64,000 nucleotides of DNA from Candidatus Megaera endosymbiont of Mesostigma viride (GTDB lineage Bacteria; Pseudomonadota; Alphaproteobacteria; Rickettsiales; Rickettsiaceae), in NCBI GenBank assembly GCA_020410825.1, contig CP084576.1, positions 1,178,001 through 1,242,000 of the forward strand, in the 5' to 3' direction. Under the pieces are notes generated by a model. The model ran no database searches, was not told the DNA's origin, and worked only from the letters and a program-made list of their open reading frames with translations. Position 1 is the first letter of the stretch, and every line of letters starts with the position of its first letter. Below, piece after piece: positions 40,571-50,388 of this stretch. The translations under genes and the position numbers were made by a program.

Positions 40571-43500
40571 TTATGCTTCCTCTTTTTCTGCTATGTGGCT
40601 TATCTCATTAGTTATTTTTGTTAAAGGAATAACAGTTGCTAAATCTTGGAAATGAGGTTTTGAAGACCAAAGCTTATAGTTACCAATAACAAAAAATTTA
40701 TATTTAGCTCGAGTAAGCGCAACATTTAGTATATTAGGAATATTGGACGCCCAGTTTATTGCTCCTGGTTTGGAAGGATCGCCACCTAAAAGCAATATAA
40801 CTCCTTCCGATTGTTTGCCTTGAAAGGCATGAATTGTCCCTACTGATTTATATATCCAGTTGCTCAGCATTGACTTTTCTACAGGTTTTAATCTACTTTC
40901 CAAATATTTGGATTTATCTTTTAATAGCTTCTTCATCTTATCAGCTACAACCTTAAAAGGTGAGATGATATACAAATCTGGTAAAGAATGAGTTTGCTCT
41001 ATGATACGTTGAATAATTTTAAAAGCTTCCTTGCCTTCTTGTTCGCACCAATGACCATTCCATTCGTTACTTTGCACGTCGAACCATTGGCTTCTAGAGT
41101 ATATTTGGTCAAAGTTAGAACTTTTTTGTGTAGTTGCTTGGATCATTAAATTATCATAAGCAATCTTATTTGCAATGCTAAACATTGGTTCGATACATCT
41201 CCTATGAACACGAAGAGGACACCCAACCCACTGGCTGTTAGCATCTTTAATAATCTCTGTTCCATATACATTTACTCTGTCAGATAGGGTTTGAACTGAT
41301 TCTTCCAAAACACTCCAAGTTTTATCCACTTGGTAATATTCTAATAAGGTGTCATTCATTGCTGATGGCATTGTAGTAACTGGTTGTACTTGGAGTGGAT
41401 CACCAACTATTATCGCCTTTTTTGCACGATAAATTGCTCCTAAAGCTTCCTGGGGACAAGATTGTCCAGCTTCGTCAACTAGTAACCAACCTAAAGATTC
41501 AGCTTCATTAAGACCTTTAAACAATTTGCTAAATGAAGCAAATGTAGTTGAAACTGAAGGCACAACGAGAAAAAAAACAGCCCATATATGTTTTAACAAA
41601 TATTGTGAATCTGAGGGCCATTTACCTGAAGTAAGAACCTGCTTTATGGCTTTAAAATTATTACTTATACAATCCGATGAATTAATAATAAAAGAATAAT
41701 GTAGTTTCATGGCGTCTACAAAAAGCCTAGCTCGGACGTCCTGTAATTTGCTATGAATCCATGGTGAGGATAACTGTATCTCCTGATCTGATAATTGCCA
41801 AAATTTTTTATTTGGTATTGCAGAAGACCACGAATACTTATCCTGTATTAAATTTATATACTGATAATTTCTTTCTGTTGACGCAATCAATTCCTCCCTC
41901 TTTTTTAAAAGATCAGAAACTTTGCTTTCTAGCTTAGATATTACCTTCCGTAAATCCGATATAACCGGCTTTAATTCTTGAGCTTTTTCAAATAATTTGG
42001 ATATTTCCTCAATAATACTTAAACATTTATCTGACCATTTTTGATGGGAAGTTTCTTTTTTAAAAAACTCAAAGAGCATTAAATACCATTTAGGTTCCAA
42101 TTTTTTAATTTCCTCAAGTTGAAATTTTTTCTGTTGAGTAATTGTATCAATTTGGGCAAATTCATTTTCGTAGCTTTCGAGTTTTTCCTGAGAAATTTTT
42201 AGTTCATCATTAGCCTTATTAATTTGGTTAAAAATTTTGTCCTCTTCCTCATCAAAAGACTCATATTCCTTAAGCTTATTTTTAAACTCTATAAGTTCTA
42301 GTTTTAATTCCGTAAACTCTGCTAAAGTAGATAAAAATTGTTTCCTATTCTCTTCCCAATCAGATTGAGGCTTTTTCGTTTTCAATAGATAATCTAACCC
42401 GTAATTATTATCAAACTCATTATTTCCATTTTTACTAGGATACTTACTCCAAAATTTGTCAAAAAAAATAGAACGGTTTATTTTATTACCAAGAACAGCC
42501 GACCCAATTCCCCAACATTCTTCATTGTTAGCATAAGTAGCAATTTCAGAAAAATATTCTAAGCCATAATTTTTATCAACTTCAGCTAGTCTAGGTATTT
42601 CTTTGGAAATATTTTCAACTGCAGTGTTATTACTACTAGCTATAACTATTTCGTGACCAAGTAACCTAGCATCTACATTCCAAACTTTATAGTTATATCC
42701 TTCAATTAATATACTTTCTGGATTATTAAATGCATCTTTAGGATTTGCAAAATCAGCAAGATTTTTTGCTCTAGTGGTAATTATTTCGCTGATTATATCT
42801 CGCAACAAAGTTGTTTTACCAGTACCTGGTGGTCCATTGACCGAAAAAAGACCGCTAGTCTCACTAAGAGCAAGGTTAACAGCTACTTGTTGTGCAATTG
42901 ACAAAGCTAGTTTATTACCAACAGGCCACCTAGAACTCGGTAAAAACTCAGGGTTTGATAATTGTTCTAACTGAAATCTGTCTTTCCGAAGATCATGTTT
43001 TTTACCTTTAGGAGTTAGCCCTAAATAATCTCTTAATGCGCTGCCAATAGTGTCTTTATCGTTATTTAAAACGTTACTAACCATTTTAATATCATCTAGA
43101 TAGAAGCTATTAAGAATATTTAAATCCGAAGCCGTGATTGTTTCTAATATTTCCTCATAATATTTAATATCTAAAAATTTTTCTTTAGCCTTTTCTTTAT
43201 CATCTTTAAATCTATTAGGGACTGGAATATGGCTGGAATAAATAATAGCGTTGTTTCTTATAAGGTTATGAAAGTCAGAAACCTCCGAGACATTAATTAT
43301 GTCAGTTAATAATGCTTTTAAGTCTTCAAACTTTACAGTACGATTAGGTCTGTTGCTTAATACATCAACCCAATTTTTGTAAGTATCTTCAACTTGCTGC
43401 TGTATTTTAGGTGTCAAATCAAGCCAAGTTTTTGGGTAGCTATGTTTCTTATTAAGGCAAGCTATAGAGATGAAATATTCAGGGATTGCAAACGTATCTT

Positions 43501-43852
43501 TTAATATTTCTCCATAATTGTTTAATTGAAATGTACATAAACAACTGACATTATTATTACTTTGTAAATTATAATCTTCTTTATTATTTGCCAACATGGT
43601 TTTTATTAGCTTTGTAATATCAGAGTAATTTACAGCACCTAAAAATACATTATACACCCAGGTTTTATCTGGTGTTTGCTTATGACAAAAACGTTGCCGG
43701 CTTTGCCACGGAATATCGTGTTCTTTTAAAACCTCTTGTTGAATCGATTCTACATAACCTAATTTATTTTTTGTTTCTAAATGATGAGGAGTAAATCTTT
43801 CTACTGCATTCCAGTAGTTAACGATATTCTTACAAGGTTTATTATTATTCAT
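40571..43852 (-). CDS. Large superfamily 1 helicase (Upf1/Dna2-like)
   Basis: 1093 residues. A poorly conserved N-terminal domain (1-310) starts ILNYW-like (NIVNYWNAVERFTPHHL). Walker A NGPPGTGKTTLLRD is at about 339-352, motif Ia IASSNNTAVENI near 404-415, a coiled coil at about 505-660, motif II LVDEAGQSCPQEA at 791-803, motif III VGDPLQVQPV, and the last motifs TIHAFQGKQSEGVI and NVALTRAKYKFFVIGN near the end. DEAGQ places it in the Upf1-like group. No nuclease motif is seen. It converges with the glmU-like gene and does not look like part of an operon. Substrate (DNA or RNA) is unknown. Such solitary helicases are accessory in many genomes and a defence role is possible but unproven. Confidence 0.85.
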   Translation of the reverse strand: MNNNKPCKNIVNYWNAVERFTPHHLETKNKLGYVESIQQEVLKEHDIPWQSRQRFCHKQTPDKTWVYNVFLGAVNYSDITKLIKTMLANNKEDYNLQSNNNVSCLCTFQLNNYGEILKDTFAIPEYFISIACLNKKHSYPKTWLDLTPKIQQQVEDTYKNWVDVLSNRPNRTVKFEDLKALLTDIINVSEVSDFHNLIRNNAIIYSSHIPVPNRFKDDKEKAKEKFLDIKYYEEILETITASDLNILNSFYLDDIKMVSNVLNNDKDTIGSALRDYLGLTPKGKKHDLRKDRFQLEQLSNPEFLPSSRWPVGNKLALSIAQQVAVNLALSETSGLFSVNGPPGTGKTTLLRDIISEIITTRAKNLADFANPKDAFNNPESILIEGYNYKVWNVDARLLGHEIVIASSNNTAVENISKEIPRLAEVDKNYGLEYFSEIATYANNEECWGIGSAVLGNKINRSIFFDKFWSKYPSKNGNNEFDNNYGLDYLLKTKKPQSDWEENRKQFLSTLAEFTELKLELIEFKNKLKEYESFDEEEDKIFNQINKANDELKISQEKLESYENEFAQIDTITQQKKFQLEEIKKLEPKWYLMLFEFFKKETSHQKWSDKCLSIIEEISKLFEKAQELKPVISDLRKVISKLESKVSDLLKKREELIASTERNYQYINLIQDKYSWSSAIPNKKFWQLSDQEIQLSSPWIHSKLQDVRARLFVDAMKLHYSFIINSSDCISNNFKAIKQVLTSGKWPSDSQYLLKHIWAVFFLVVPSVSTTFASFSKLFKGLNEAESLGWLLVDEAGQSCPQEALGAIYRAKKAIIVGDPLQVQPVTTMPSAMNDTLLEYYQVDKTWSVLEESVQTLSDRVNVYGTEIIKDANSQWVGCPLRVHRRCIEPMFSIANKIAYDNLMIQATTQKSSNFDQIYSRSQWFDVQSNEWNGHWCEQEGKEAFKIIQRIIEQTHSLPDLYIISPFKVVADKMKKLLKDKSKYLESRLKPVEKSMLSNWIYKSVGTIHAFQGKQSEGVILLLGGDPSKPGAINWASNIPNILNVALTRAKYKFFVIGNYKLWSSKPHFQDLATVIPLTKITNEISHIAEKEEA

Positions 43853-43866
43853 ATCAACAGGTTGAT
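43853..43866. promoter_or_regulatory. Palindrome abutting the helicase start codon
   Basis: ATCAAC-AG-GTTGAT is a perfect 6-bp dyad that ends directly at the ATG of the 1093-residue helicase gene (43852). No Shine-Dalgarno sequence is visible between it and the ATG. It may be an operator, or an RNA hairpin that controls ribosome access. Confidence 0.45.
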
Positions 43867-44053
43867 GTATTTATCCTTAAGTTAAATCAAAAATAGATAA
43901 ACATGTTAAATTATTCAACTAAAATTTGAAATTACTTTTTATTTTTCTTATGGTTTAAGGTTATAGTGTAGTTTAATCTTCCTTATTGGCTTAGAATACA
44001 CTATTGATAATACTATAAATTGATTAATAATTACAATTAATAACTTTAGGTTT

Positions 44054-44887
44054 TTATTGTCGGCTGTTATTTTTGAGATAATTGGCTACTTCATTATCTT
44101 GAAGCCAAATTTGTTTTTCGTCGAGTATCTTAATTTGTATCTTAGCAATTTCTGGATTAATTTCTTTATCTTGATTAAAAACTTCTGCTAGATATTGAAA
44201 ACCTATAAACTCTATCGAGTTTTCTTCACACATATAACTTACGCTTTTTAAATAATCGGCATTATCGTCGACAAAAATTATTTTCTTAGGTTTCCACTTA
44301 ACAACATTTTTTAAAAAATAGCCTAACTCTTCCCCTTTGGATTGTTTCCCGGAAAAAACTATACCCTTTTCAAACCCAGCTTCTTTTTGCCATAATATCC
44401 TTTTGTTATGGGGAGGATATATGAATGTAATGCCTTTTTTTTCTAACTGAGATAACCTCCACTTCATCGGATCTACGATACTGCCGAATTTCTCAGTACC
44501 TTTAGCAGTTAATGCTATTGTTGGGATACCTTTCTGTTGTAGGCTAGAGATTATTGTTTTTATGTCTGGTTCAACTAATTCTCCTTTTGCTTTTAACATA
44601 TAAAGAGCATGAATTTTTTTAACTCTTTCGATACCATATTTATTCTCGTATTCCTTAAAAATTTCTTGCCTTATTTTACGTGCTTTGGGTCTCCCTATTA
44701 AGTCTGCTGGAGTTGATATTACATTATCTACGTCAAAAACAACTAGAGTATTTTTATCTGCTTTCTCTAGAATAGGAATAATATCTCTTATCAAAACAAT
44801 GACAGTAAATTGGTTAGCGTAAGCACTTTGGATTGATAGGCTTAATAATAAAATTAAATACTTTCTTATACTGTACTTGTAGTTCAT
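44054..44887 (-). CDS. Exported DUF2608-type HAD-like protein
   Basis: 277 residues. A signal peptide (ILLLSLSIQSAYA) ends about residue 24. HAD motif I appears as VVFDVDNVIS, motif II as TIALTAKG, and motif IV as IIFVDDNADYLKSV, matching the DUF2608 family found in Rickettsiales, Legionella and related intracellular bacteria. It would act in the periplasm or outside the cell, likely as a phosphatase; the substrate is unknown. It is followed by nothing on its strand until the helicase gene, 200 bases away. Confidence 0.82.
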   Translation of the reverse strand: MNYKYSIRKYLILLLSLSIQSAYANQFTVIVLIRDIIPILEKADKNTLVVFDVDNVISTPADLIGRPKARKIRQEIFKEYENKYGIERVKKIHALYMLKAKGELVEPDIKTIISSLQQKGIPTIALTAKGTEKFGSIVDPMKWRLSQLEKKGITFIYPPHNKRILWQKEAGFEKGIVFSGKQSKGEELGYFLKNVVKWKPKKIIFVDDNADYLKSVSYMCEENSIEFIGFQYLAEVFNQDKEINPEIAKIQIKILDEKQIWLQDNEVANYLKNNSRQ

Positions 44888-44937
44888 GATATTAACTTTT
44901 TTGAGAAAGGGGAGGACTAAGATGGAAATTTATTCTT

Positions 44938-45381
44938 TTAAGTTGATTGCTTTCTTTTTCTAACCCCTTGTAGCTCTTTTAGAACTGCATATCTATAATA
45001 AAAAAGGGCTTTAGATAATGTCATGCCTATCATTAAGCTTAATGTTATAAGTTCTATTATTTCATACTGCTGAGCCAATTGAGGCTTGACAGTTCTCATA
45101 TATCCAAACAAGTACTTTATCGAGAATATGGCAATTATTACTAATAAAGGCTTCTGCGAACCTGGTATAATTAAAGTGTTATTATCAGTATGGACTGGGG
45201 GAGATTGGAGCAGTTTCAAATTGATAGAAATGGAAATAATTATTAATACAAAAACTAATAAAAAATCTTCAATCCTATTTAACTGTTTTATAAAAAATGC
45301 CAAAAATACTAATGGCATGATAAATAGCTTAACTGGATACAACACAACTCTTGGTTTTGTAGCTTTAATTCCTATGAACAT
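44938..45381 (-). CDS. Small multi-pass membrane protein (DUF6622-like)
   Basis: 147 residues from the ATG at 45381 (a TTG at 45396 is also in frame). About four hydrophobic segments are seen, with the stretch NTLIIPGSQKPLLVIIAIFS between the second and third, which recalls the DUF6622 family. No catalytic motif is visible. It is 50 bases upstream of the DUF2608 gene on the same strand and may be cotranscribed. Function unknown. Confidence 0.6.
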   Translation of the reverse strand: MFIGIKATKPRVVLYPVKLFIMPLVFLAFFIKQLNRIEDFLLVFVLIIISISINLKLLQSPPVHTDNNTLIIPGSQKPLLVIIAIFSIKYLFGYMRTVKPQLAQQYEIIELITLSLMIGMTLSKALFYYRYAVLKELQGVRKRKQST

Positions 45382-45520
45382 TAGATCAATAAACAATAAA
45401 TAAACATAAAATGGAGTAGATATTTAAAATATAAACAACTTGCATTTTAATATTTTTGTATATTTTTTAATATGAACTGGTTTTTTTAGAGGAGTAATTT
45501 AGATCAGTTTTATGTAAATA

Positions 45521-45597
45521 TGGTAGCGAGGGAGGGACTTGAACCCCCGACACGCGGATTATGATTCCGCTGCTCTAACCAGCTGAGCTACCCCGCC
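45521..45597 (-). tRNA. tRNA-Met (anticodon CAT, elongator type)
   Basis: The acceptor stem begins GGCGGGG and ends CCTCGCT with two G-U pairs; the anticodon stem GCGGA/TCCGC encloses loop ATCATAA, giving CAT; the T loop is TTCAAGT. The sequence matches elongator tRNA-Met of alphaproteobacteria rather than the initiator. CCA is encoded. Confidence 0.95.
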
Positions 45598-45821
45598 ATT
45601 TTGGTAATAAAATCAAAACGTTACAGCTATTTACTAGAAACTGCTTAACACAAGGACCATATATGATATTGTACCATGTATCTAGCAAACCTCTTAATTG
45701 AACATTACTCAATAATTACCACCGTACTTAAGAGTGTGATATTAAAGCGCAATTGGTATCAGCCAAGTATTGAAGCTTTAATAAAATGCTCAATTTAGAA
45801 AAATAATGCCAAAATGTAATT
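45598..45821. other. Gap after rpsI
   Basis: About 220 AT-rich bases between the tRNA-Met 5' end and the rpsI stop. I see no gene or clear terminator. Confidence 0.4.
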
Positions 45822-46310
45822 TTAACGTTTAGAGAATTGAGTACTTTTACGGGCTTTACGTTTACCGTATTTTTTACGTTCTACAACTCTTGAATCTCTT
45901 GTTAAAAAACCATTTTTACGCAACGCTGTGTGGAAATCATCAGAAATACAGTCTAAGGCTCTAGCGATGCCATGGATAATAGCACCAGCTTGGCCTGTTG
46001 TTCCGCCTCCTTTTATTGTGCAAACTACATCATACTGCCCAGAAGTGTTAGTATCAACGAAGGGCTGTAATATTAACTTTCTATATGACTCACGAGGAAA
46101 ATAATCAGACATATCCCTTTTGTTAACAATTACCACACCTTTTCCAGGTTTTACCCAAACTCTGGCTACAGAATTTTTTCTTCTTCCAGTACCGTATGCA
46201 CCGCCCCCGGGAAGTAGCTTCTTGGCTTTATGAAATGTAGATTTTGTTACAACTGCGGTATCAGCAACTTTTGCGTTTACATCTAATTTTTCGAGTATTG
46301 ATACTTCCAT
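45822..46310 (-). CDS. rpsI: 30S ribosomal protein S9
   Basis: 162 residues. Core motifs are [34 protein letters not shown] and the C-terminal [20 protein letters not shown] tail that reaches the P-site tRNA. An N-terminal extension of about 35 residues precedes the core, as in other alphaproteobacteria. It is 5 bases downstream of rplM in the standard rplM-rpsI operon. Confidence 0.97.
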   Translation of the reverse strand: MEVSILEKLDVNAKVADTAVVTKSTFHKAKKLLPGGGAYGTGRRKNSVARVWVKPGKGVVIVNKRDMSDYFPRESYRKLILQPFVDTNTSGQYDVVCTIKGGGTTGQAGAIIHGIARALDCISDDFHTALRKNGFLTRDSRVVERKKYGKRKARKSTQFSKR

Positions 46311-46315
46311 GGCTA

Positions 46316-46789
46316 TTACTTGTTATTCTTGTTTTTCGGATTTTTACTTGCGAGGTCGAGTAATTTAGGTTGCTGCCCGTCATGCGGATGTACACCTTCT
46401 GCATAAACATACAAGTTACCAAGTTGCTTAGCGCCTAAACTGTTTCTGCTTATCATTCTTTTAATGGCCATTTTTACAACCCGCTCAGGATACTTTCCTA
46501 AAAGAATTTTTCCAGCGGTTGTTTCCTTGATTCCACCTGGAAATCCAGTATGGCGATAATACATCTTACCATTTTTTGGATCAGCTTTGTTACCGGTTAA
46601 ATGTACGTGTTTTGCATTAATAATAATTACATTATCACCACAATCCATATGAGGGGTAAATGTAGGCTTATGCTTACCACGAAGCAGTATAGCTGTTTGA
46701 CTTGCAAGACGGCCAAGTATTAGATCTTTTGCATCAATTATCCACCATTTTTTATCGATATCAGATGGTTTTGCTGAATAAGTTTTCAC
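46316..46789 (-). CDS. rplM: 50S ribosomal protein L13
   Basis: 157 residues. [30 protein letters not shown] [20 protein letters not shown] and [20 protein letters not shown] are family signatures. It is the first gene of the rplM-rpsI operon and starts at the ATG at 46789. Confidence 0.97.
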   Translation of the reverse strand: MKTYSAKPSDIDKKWWIIDAKDLILGRLASQTAILLRGKHKPTFTPHMDCGDNVIIINAKHVHLTGNKADPKNGKMYYRHTGFPGGIKETTAGKILLGKYPERVVKMAIKRMISRNSLGAKQLGNLYVYAEGVHPHDGQQPKLLDLASKNPKNKNNK

Positions 46790-46826
46790 ACCAGTTCTTT
46801 CATTAAATTAGATATTTTGTGCATAA

Positions 46827-46856
46827 TAAATAACAGTTTATAACATATGATGTCAA
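46827..46856 (-). promoter_or_regulatory. Possible promoter of rplM-rpsI
   Basis: A perfect TTGACA (46856-46851, minus strand) is followed 18 bases later by TATTTA (46832-46827). The -10 match is weak, but the position about 40 bases before rplM fits. Confidence 0.35.
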
Positions 46857-47076
46857 GGAGAATTTTTGCGATGTGGTTTTTTTCGAGCTTATTTTGCTAA
46901 AACATTTTATTTATATATCGAATCATTTATAATATATCGATTAAGTCCTGCGGCTTAAATAACATAAAAGAGATATAGAGTTTTTAGCTATGTGGTTAAT
47001 TTCTGTTGCCAATATTTCGTCTTTAGTGTAGCAATTAAGGGATAAGGAGTCAATAATGTATTAGAGAATAAAATTA

Positions 47077-47451
47077 ATGCATCCTAACCCAAAAATTCTT
47101 GTTGAGTATTTACCTATTGCAGTTTTTTTTAGTATAGCTGCTTTCATTTCTTTAGTTGTAATTATCTTACCTAAAATTTTTGCTAAAGAAACTCCTCAGA
47201 AAGATAAACTTAAAAGTTATGAATGTGGGTTTGACGCTTTTGGAGATGCCCGGGGTAAGTTCGACGTTCGTTTTTATCTGGTAGCAATTTTATTCATTAT
47301 TTTTGATTTAGAAGTGGCCTTTCTAATCCCATGGGCTATTAATTTAAAGGCAATAGGTATGTTTGGTTTTTGGTCAATGATAGTTTTTTTGGTAGTGCTA
47401 ACTATTGGATTTATTTATGAATGGAAAAAAGGCGCCTTAGAATGGGAATAA
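47077..47451 (+). CDS. nuoA: NADH-quinone oxidoreductase subunit A
   Basis: 124 residues with three membrane helices. The loop [24 protein letters not shown] (conserved Cys and acidic residues facing the quinone channel) and [17 protein letters not shown] are clear NuoA signatures. It is the first gene of the complex I cluster nuoABCDE-X-F. Confidence 0.97.
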   Translation: MHPNPKILVEYLPIAVFFSIAAFISLVVIILPKIFAKETPQKDKLKSYECGFDAFGDARGKFDVRFYLVAILFIIFDLEVAFLIPWAINLKAIGMFGFWSMIVFLVVLTIGFIYEWKKGALEWE

Positions 47452-47481
47452 TTAGCAGAGCATAATTTGAGGGATACAGCG

Positions 47482-47988
47482 ATGGAAAACATGATGCCCT
47501 CCCAGGATCATTTTTTTAAAGAAGAACTATCAGACCGTGGTTTCGTTCTAGCTAAGGTTGATGATCTAGTTAGCTGGGCTAGAGCAAATTCGTTGTGGCC
47601 TATGACTTTTGGTCTAGCGTGCTGCGCTGTTGAAATGATGCAGGCAGCAGCTTCTCGCTATGACATGGACAGATTCGGTTTTCTGTTTCGTCCTAGTCCA
47701 AGGCAGGCTGATCTTATGATAGTTGCAGGTACACTTACTAATAAAATGGCAGCTCCAATGCGCCGAGTCTATGATCAGATGGCTGATCCTAAATATGTTA
47801 TATCTATGGGAAGTTGTGCCAATGGCGGTGGTTATTACCATTATTCTTATTCAGTAGTAAGAGGTTGTGATCGGATTGTGCCAGTTGACGTTTACGTCCC
47901 GGGTTGTCCTCCCACTGCTGAAGCGTTAATTTACGGATTAATGCAATTGCAGAGGAAAATTAAAAGAACCAGTAGATTTAAAGGTTAA
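47482..47988 (+). CDS. nuoB: NADH-quinone oxidoreductase subunit B
   Basis: 168 residues from the ATG at 47482, chosen because GAGGG lies 8 bases upstream; an in-frame TTG at 47467 is unlikely. The N2 [4Fe-4S] cluster ligands are present in [19 protein letters not shown] and [12 protein letters not shown]. This subunit passes electrons to quinone. Its stop is 2 bases before nuoC. Confidence 0.97.
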   Translation: MENMMPSQDHFFKEELSDRGFVLAKVDDLVSWARANSLWPMTFGLACCAVEMMQAAASRYDMDRFGFLFRPSPRQADLMIVAGTLTNKMAAPMRRVYDQMADPKYVISMGSCANGGGYYHYSYSVVRGCDRIVPVDVYVPGCPPTAEALIYGLMQLQRKIKRTSRFKG

Positions 47989-47990
47989 TA

Positions 47991-48593
47991 ATGCAGCCTA
48001 TAGAGATTATTGATAATTTTTTAAAAACAGAAAAATTAGAATTTTCCAAGCTTTCAATAGGTAATTTTATTGGCTATAAAATATTACCAGAAAACCTTAT
48101 CAATGTGCTTGAGTTCTTGAAACAGAATAAAGAATTAAGGTTTACAGTTCTAACGGACCTTTTTGCAGCTGATTTTCCTGAACGTGATAAGCGTTTTGAA
48201 GTTGTATATAGCTTGTTAAGCTTGAAACTCAATAAAAGAGTCCTGTTAAAAATTGGGATAGCAGAAGATGAATCTTTAAATTCAATAACCTCAATTTATA
48301 GTGCCGCCTGTTGGTATGAACGAGAAATATTTGATATGTTTGGTATCGAATTTAAAGATGCTCCAGATTTAAGACGTATTCTAACTGATTATGGTTTCAA
48401 GGGGCATCCTCTACGTAAAGATTTTCCTCTTACCGGTCATGTGCAAGTTAGGTATGATGAAACACTAGAAAAAGTTATATATGAGCCGGTGTTACTGGAG
48501 CAAGAATTTCGGAATTTTGATTTTACCTCGCCTTGGCATGGATCTAAGAAAAATATTTTGCCTGGTGACGAAAAGGCAACAAAACAGGAATAA
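47991..48593 (+). CDS. nuoC: NADH-quinone oxidoreductase subunit C
   Basis: 200 residues. The 30-kDa subunit signature ERDKRFEVVYSLLSL and the ACWYEREIFDMFGIEFK / DLRRILTDYGFKGHPLRKDF regions are intact. It is part of the peripheral arm of complex I. It is a separate gene, not fused to nuoD, as is usual in alphaproteobacteria. Confidence 0.97.
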   Translation: MQPIEIIDNFLKTEKLEFSKLSIGNFIGYKILPENLINVLEFLKQNKELRFTVLTDLFAADFPERDKRFEVVYSLLSLKLNKRVLLKIGIAEDESLNSITSIYSAACWYEREIFDMFGIEFKDAPDLRRILTDYGFKGHPLRKDFPLTGHVQVRYDETLEKVIYEPVLLEQEFRNFDFTSPWHGSKKNILPGDEKATKQE

Positions 48594-48605
48594 ATATATA
48601 ACTAT

Positions 48606-49808
48606 ATGGCAGTAAGCGAAGAAGAATATTTGCATAAAGATGATAAGGAACTAACTACCATTAATTTGGGTCCTCAGCACCCCGCTGCGCACGGAGTTTT
48701 GCGCCTTATCCTGCAAATGGACGGGGAGGTTATAAATAAAGCCGACCCTCATATAGGGCTCCTCCACAGAGGAACAGAAAAATTAATTGAACATAAAACA
48801 TATGCGCAAGCAGTTCCTTATTTTGATCGCCTTGATTATGTCTCTCCTATGTGCCAGGAACATGCCTATGCACTCGCTGTGGAAAAACTCTTAAAGATAG
48901 AAGTACCAAGGCGTGCTAAATTCATAAGGGTTCTTTTTTCTGAACTTACAAGAATTTTAAACCATACCCTAAACATAGGTACTCAAGCCGTAGATCTAGG
49001 AGCTACTACACCTCTTCTCTGGTTATTTGAAGAACGTGAAAAAATTATGGAGTTTTATGAAAGGGTTTCTGGTTCTCGCATGCACTCTAATTATTTTAGG
49101 CCAGGGGGGGTAGCATCTGACCTTCCTGATGGATTGCTTGATGACATAGGAGTTTTTGTTCAAAAGTTTCCACAATGTTTAGCTGATGTTGAAACATTGT
49201 TAACTAACAACAGGATATGGAAACAAAGACTTGTGGAGATCGGAGTTGTTAGCCAGAAACAGGCTATGGACTGGGGTTTTTCAGGTCCGATGTTAAGGGG
49301 GTCTGGAATTGAATGGGACCTTCGCAAGTCTAATCCTTATGAAGTATATGATGAAATGGAATTTGATATTCCTATAGGAGTTTCCGGCGACTGTTACGAT
49401 AGGTATCTAATTAGGATAGAAGAAATGTACCAGTCGCTTAAAATTATCAAACAATGTATAGAAAAAATCCCGATAGGCACTGTTAAATCATTAGATGCTA
49501 AAATAACTCCACCATCACGGACGCAGATGAAGGAATCAATGGAAGCTATGATTCACCATTTCAAGCTATATACCGAAGGATATAATGTCCCCGCAGGAGA
49601 AGCTTATGGTTTTGTAGAAGCTCCAAAAGGAGAATTTGGTGTTTATTTATATGCAGATGGAACTAATAAGCCTTATAGATGCCGTATCAAAGCCCCAGGA
49701 TTTGCTCACTTACAAGGGCTTGATTTTATGGCACGCGGCCATTTAATGGCTGACGTAGTAACTATCATTTCGAGCCTTGATATAGTTTTTGGGGAAATTG
49801 ATAGATAA
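48606..49808 (+). CDS. nuoD: NADH-quinone oxidoreductase subunit D
   Basis: 400 residues. [34 protein letters not shown] and [10 protein letters not shown] are signatures of the 49-kDa subunit that forms the quinone-binding pocket with NuoB. The C-terminus FGEIDR is the standard end. It lies 12 bases after nuoC and 52 before nuoE. Confidence 0.98.
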   Translation: MAVSEEEYLHKDDKELTTINLGPQHPAAHGVLRLILQMDGEVINKADPHIGLLHRGTEKLIEHKTYAQAVPYFDRLDYVSPMCQEHAYALAVEKLLKIEVPRRAKFIRVLFSELTRILNHTLNIGTQAVDLGATTPLLWLFEEREKIMEFYERVSGSRMHSNYFRPGGVASDLPDGLLDDIGVFVQKFPQCLADVETLLTNNRIWKQRLVEIGVVSQKQAMDWGFSGPMLRGSGIEWDLRKSNPYEVYDEMEFDIPIGVSGDCYDRYLIRIEEMYQSLKIIKQCIEKIPIGTVKSLDAKITPPSRTQMKESMEAMIHHFKLYTEGYNVPAGEAYGFVEAPKGEFGVYLYADGTNKPYRCRIKAPGFAHLQGLDFMARGHLMADVVTIISSLDIVFGEIDR

Positions 49809-49860
49809 CAGAAGCTAAAACTTAAATACCTTAAAATGATATAATGATGTGTAAATAAAC

Positions 49861-50364
49861 ATGTTTAGTTTTAACAAGGAAAATATTAAAAAAGCTAAGG
49901 AAATATTAGCTAAGTATCCGGATGGTAGGCAGAAAAGTGCTGTTCTTCCTCTCCTTGATTTAGCTCAAAGGCAAAATGGTGGATGGCTATCGGTAGAAGC
50001 TATTGAATATGTAGCGGATTATATTTCAGAACCCTATATGAGGGTCTACGAAGTTGCCTCATTTTATAGTATGTTCTATTTAAAACCGGTTGGTAAATAT
50101 CATATTCAAGTATGTGGTACTACTCCTTGCTGGCTTAAAGGAGCTGAGGATATCCTACAAACTTGCGAGAAACGTATAGGAATAAAATGTGGTAATACTT
50201 CGGCAGATGGTAGGTTTACTATCTCAGAGGTTGAATGTCTTGGAGCGTGTGTAAATGCCCCTTTAGTCCAAATAAATGATGATTACTATGAAGATTTAAC
50301 CCCTGATAAAATGAGCGATATTATTGACAAATTATCTGCTCGTCAAAATGGGCAAAAAAGCTGA
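49861..50364 (+). CDS. nuoE: NADH-quinone oxidoreductase subunit E
   Basis: 167 residues, thioredoxin-like fold with a [2Fe-2S] cluster. The four ligand Cys occur in QVCGTTPCWLKG and ECLGACVNAP. It joins NuoF in the NADH-oxidising module. Normally nuoF follows at once; here a separate exported-protein gene is inserted between them. Confidence 0.97.
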   Translation: MFSFNKENIKKAKEILAKYPDGRQKSAVLPLLDLAQRQNGGWLSVEAIEYVADYISEPYMRVYEVASFYSMFYLKPVGKYHIQVCGTTPCWLKGAEDILQTCEKRIGIKCGNTSADGRFTISEVECLGACVNAPLVQINDDYYEDLTPDKMSDIIDKLSARQNGQKS

Positions 50365-50388
50365 GTAATGGAAAAAAAGTAAGATATT

